DNA from: Streptomyces sp. H27-H1
GTDB lineage: Bacteria; Actinomycetota; Actinomycetes; Streptomycetales; Streptomycetaceae
Assembly (NCBI RefSeq): GCF_026627445.1
Contig: NZ_JAPNLJ010000066.1
Coordinates: 1-34,889 of the forward strand
Direction: 5' to 3'
Length of the DNA: 34,889 nt
A program made the translations under genes and the position numbers. How positions within the stretch are numbered: position 1 is the first letter of the stretch; each line of letters starts with the position of its first letter. The notes below the pieces were generated by a model that ran no database searches, was not told where the DNA came from, and saw only the letters and a program-made list of their open reading frames with translations. Positions 33,322-34,889 of this stretch are shown piece by piece.

Positions 33322-33351
33322 TTGACAACCTACGCGCCCGCATCACACACT
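33322..33351 (+). promoter_or_regulatory. Possible promoter between operators 2 and 3
   Basis: TTGACA (33322-33327) is a consensus -35. CACACT (33346-33351), 18 bp away, is a poor -10. The position between two operator copies supports a regulated rightward promoter, but no clear gene follows for 290 bp. Confidence 0.35.
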
Positions 33352-33356
33352 GATGG

Positions 33357-33373
33357 CGCAACGATGCGTTTCG
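33357..33373. promoter_or_regulatory. TetR operator candidate 3
   Basis: CGCAACG-atg-CGTTTCG has the same half-sites as operator 1 with a different central triplet, so the half-sites, not the centre, are conserved. Confidence 0.55.
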
Positions 33374-33399
33374 TATCGGATGCGTTACGGGGGAGCGTC

Positions 33400-33427
33400 T
33401 CCGGTACCCGTGCGAACGGGTACCGGA
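33400..33427. terminator. Perfect 10-bp stem hairpin
   Basis: TCCGGTACCC (33400-33409) and GGGTACCGGA (33418-33427) pair perfectly around GTGCGAAC. It lies about 50 bp after the candidate TetR-controlled promoter. It could be a terminator or attenuator; no U tract follows. Confidence 0.5.
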
Positions 33428-33639
33428 ACGGCGCCCAGGCAGATCTGACGCCTTGAGGTCCCCGGCCCCCGCGGTGAGGAACCGCGCAGTGTTCCGGCGG
33501 TGTGGGCCTGGAAGCGACCACCGCCTCCGTGACGGCAGCGCCGGCACAGGCCGCCTCGGCTCCTCCGCTCGTTCCCTGCTGCCGACCCCACTCTTACGTG
33601 TCGGCGTGACTACAGCGGCCCGATGTCCGTTGTCTGCGC
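33428..33639. other. No gene seen
   Basis: Open frames here have no start context and no recognisable protein. The stretch may hold the remains of the gene once controlled by the TetR operators. Confidence 0.25.
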
Positions 33640-33825
33640 ATGACTTTGGACGAAATCGAGGACCTCATGGATGCGCCCGGCGACCGGCTGCCGCTCCTCA
33701 CTCACGGCGAGGCCGGCGCACTCGTTGCCCTGCTTGGTCGTCTCGCCAACCGCGATGACGACCAGCTTCAGCGGGCCGCCGTCGAGCTGCAGGCGCGGCT
33801 CGGGACGCGGCTGCCGATGTCCTGA
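33640..33825 (+). CDS. Small hypothetical protein (61 aa)
   Basis: The product MTLDEIEDLMDAPGDRLPLL continues as an amphipathic helical peptide (GEAGALVALLGRLANRDDDQL) that looks like a genuine soluble protein. No family is recognised. The ribosome binding site is weak, and ATG 33667 is an alternative start. Confidence 0.5.
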   Translation: MTLDEIEDLMDAPGDRLPLLTHGEAGALVALLGRLANRDDDQLQRAAVELQARLGTRLPMS

Positions 33826-33973
33826 CCGTCCATGTCCGGGGGTGACGGCGCCGTTGTGCTCCGGGTCCCCCAAGCGCAGCGCGTTGGGGCACCGGAGTGC
33901 AGCGGCGGGACGAAGCCTCTGACCGCCGTGCGGTGCCGTCGGGCTGGCGGAACGGAACGAAGCCTCCCGCGCC

Positions 33974-34019
33974 GACCGTGAGCGCGCGCACCGGAAGTCC
34001 GGTGCGCGCGCTCACGGTC
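33974..34019. terminator. Perfect 22-bp inverted repeat, terminator of the PRC-barrel gene
   Basis: GACCGTGAGCGCGCGCACCG starts the left arm (33974-33995), which pairs without mismatch with the right arm (33998-34019) around AG. It sits 16 bases beyond the PRC-barrel stop and probably stops transcription from both sides. Confidence 0.75.
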
Positions 34020-34035
34020 ATGGTTTCGGGGCGGG

Positions 34036-34404
34036 TCAGACGCGGTGGTCTCCGTACGGGCCACCGGTGCCGTAGTACGTGCCCACCTGATCGTGGTAGC
34101 CGGGGTCGCCGAGGTGCTTGTCCTTGTCGAACTCCGGGGCGTTCTTGATCTGCTCCTTGGTCCGGCTGACGTAGACCTTCTCCTCCTGCGCGTCGATCCG
34201 CTCGATCGTGCCCGCGGGCAGGAGGACTTCCTTGCCGAAGATCCACGGGCCGGTGTCGACCACGATGTAGGAGGAGCCGACCTCGTCGGAGTCCTTGTCG
34301 ACCTTGCCGATGGAACCGTCGCTCGCCTCGACCTTGTAGCCGACCAGATCAGCGCCGATCAGACGCCCGGAGGACTCGCCGTAACCCCACATGTTGTCGG
34401 ACAT
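34036..34404 (-). CDS. PRC-barrel domain protein
   Basis: This 122-residue protein has one PRC-barrel-like beta domain at about 14-75 (RLIGADLVGYKVEASDGSIGKV, SYIVVDTGPWIFGKEVLLPAG), a small RNA/protein-binding barrel also found in photosynthetic reaction centre H subunits and RimM. The tail (about 76-122) is Gly/Tyr/His-rich (DPGYHDQVGTYYGTGGPYGDHRV). ATG 34404 has AAGGAG 9 bases upstream; TTG 34413 in the same frame is less likely. Such proteins are common and often stress-associated in Streptomyces. Confidence 0.87.
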   Translation of the reverse strand: MSDNMWGYGESSGRLIGADLVGYKVEASDGSIGKVDKDSDEVGSSYIVVDTGPWIFGKEVLLPAGTIERIDAQEEKVYVSRTKEQIKNAPEFDKDKHLGDPGYHDQVGTYYGTGGPYGDHRV

Positions 34405-34660
34405 GAAATACAACTCCTTCGGTCTGTTGTTTATGGACCCGGTCTCGGGCCTTTATGAAAGAGCGGCTGCCCCGTCCGCGGCAATCAACACACCTGCCAT
34501 CGATTTCGGTCCGCGGTGTGGCTCGACGCACCGGAAGGGGAGCCGATCGGTGGAGGCAACCGGTTCCCGGCGGCGTCACGGCACCCCTTCCAGCTGACGC
34601 GCGCCTGCCCCCAGCCAGCTCGAATACCGGACGCGCACGCCGGGTGCTGCACGCGCACAT
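34405..34660. other. Promoter region of the PRC-barrel gene
   Basis: The 256-bp stretch between the PRC-barrel start and the next terminator is AT-richer at 34405-34500, as expected of a leftward promoter. I cannot name a sigma factor from the sequence. No gene is seen. Confidence 0.35.
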
Positions 34661-34704
34661 GGCTGCGGGGGTCCGCCCTCCGATGAGGACGGACCCCCGC
34701 AGCC
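34661..34704 (-). terminator. Strong hairpin terminator
   Basis: GGCTGCGGGGGTCCG (34661-34675) pairs perfectly with CGGACCCCCGCAGCC (34690-34704). A further CCTC/GAGG closes a CGAT tetraloop with one mismatch. It is 16 bases beyond the stop of the hydrophobic protein gene. Confidence 0.75.
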
Positions 34705-34719
34705 AGCCGATTGGTGCGG

Positions 34720-34881
34720 CTACCAGCGATACCAGCGGCCGCTGCCGCTCTTGGGGCGGGCAACGAACCCGAGAAGCCAGATCACCAGCACCGCGATCGC
34801 GACCCACCAAAGGATCTTGACAGCGAAGCCGGCACCGGCCAGAACAAGAACGAGCAGAAGAACAAGAAGCAGGGGAACCAT
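34720..34881 (-). CDS. Small hydrophobic membrane protein (53 aa)
   Basis: The product is MVPLLLVLLLVLVLAGAGFA, then VKILWWVAIAVLVIWLLGFV and a basic tail ARPKSGSGRWYRW. Two short membrane segments with a cytoplasmic basic end are predicted. Streptomyces genomes often carry such peptides annotated only as hydrophobic protein. The start ATG is at 34881; its upstream region is mostly outside the window, so the ribosome binding site cannot be judged. It may share a stress regulon with the neighbouring PRC-barrel gene (inference). Confidence 0.75.
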   Translation of the reverse strand: MVPLLLVLLLVLVLAGAGFAVKILWWVAIAVLVIWLLGFVARPKSGSGRWYRW

Positions 34882-34889
34882 AGTTATCA

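Overview
The window looks like a Streptomyces or close actinomycete chromosome. GC is very high with strong third-position GC, GTG and TTG starts are common, and short-overlap operons, Tat signals and secreted modular enzymes are typical of the genus. Intact operons alternate with fragments of genes and insertion sequences. I count at least seven damaged genes and three IS remnants, which suggests an accessory region, possibly a chromosome arm (inference).

Region by region. 1-2086: a secreted zinc-metalloprotease-like protein with FnIII and ricin-like modules. 2087-6603: mostly debris (a DnaB-N-like fragment, an IS5-type transposase remnant, a frameshifted HEAT-repeat gene) around a small cold-shock gene, a secreted chitin-binding peptide gene and a 5'-truncated EF-hand/methylglyoxal-synthase fusion. 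6598-13046: a Tat-exported type-B carboxylesterase divergent from a complete five-gene branched-chain-amino-acid-type (Liv/HAAT) ABC importer. 13424-16962: a hypothetical gene, then a leftward run of secreted ricin lectin, serine hydrolase and esterase. 17060-18155: remnants of an IS5-type element, an IS110-type element and a WD40 gene.

18241-26610 is the most striking part. Four secreted enzymes each end in a seven-bladed propeller built from repeats of the form DGRLEVFA...H.WQ....W..W. They are an NlpC/P60-like protein (leftward), then in a tight rightward operon an M23 peptidase, a lysozyme/SLT-like protein and a GH43-fold glycosidase. The operon starts with a Tat-exported esterase. The propellers of the M23 and lysozyme genes form a 1,006-bp direct repeat with only two differences found. 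A short internally deleted IS5-type element and a 9-bp x 8 tandem repeat lie between the two divergent loci. I read this as a cell-envelope or glycan-targeting degradative system in which one binding module is shared by different catalytic heads; the target is unknown.

27086-30283: an FHA-domain protein translationally coupled to a transmembrane Ser/Thr kinase, with a convergent lipoprotein gene. 30453-32240: GNAT and ABC-exporter pseudogenes around a small hypothetical gene. 32595-33427: a TetR regulator with three matching 17-bp palindromes upstream, two of them around a possible -35 element. 33640-34889: a small hypothetical protein, a PRC-barrel protein and a small hydrophobic membrane protein, the last two each followed by a strong hairpin. 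No rRNA, tRNA or CRISPR array was seen.
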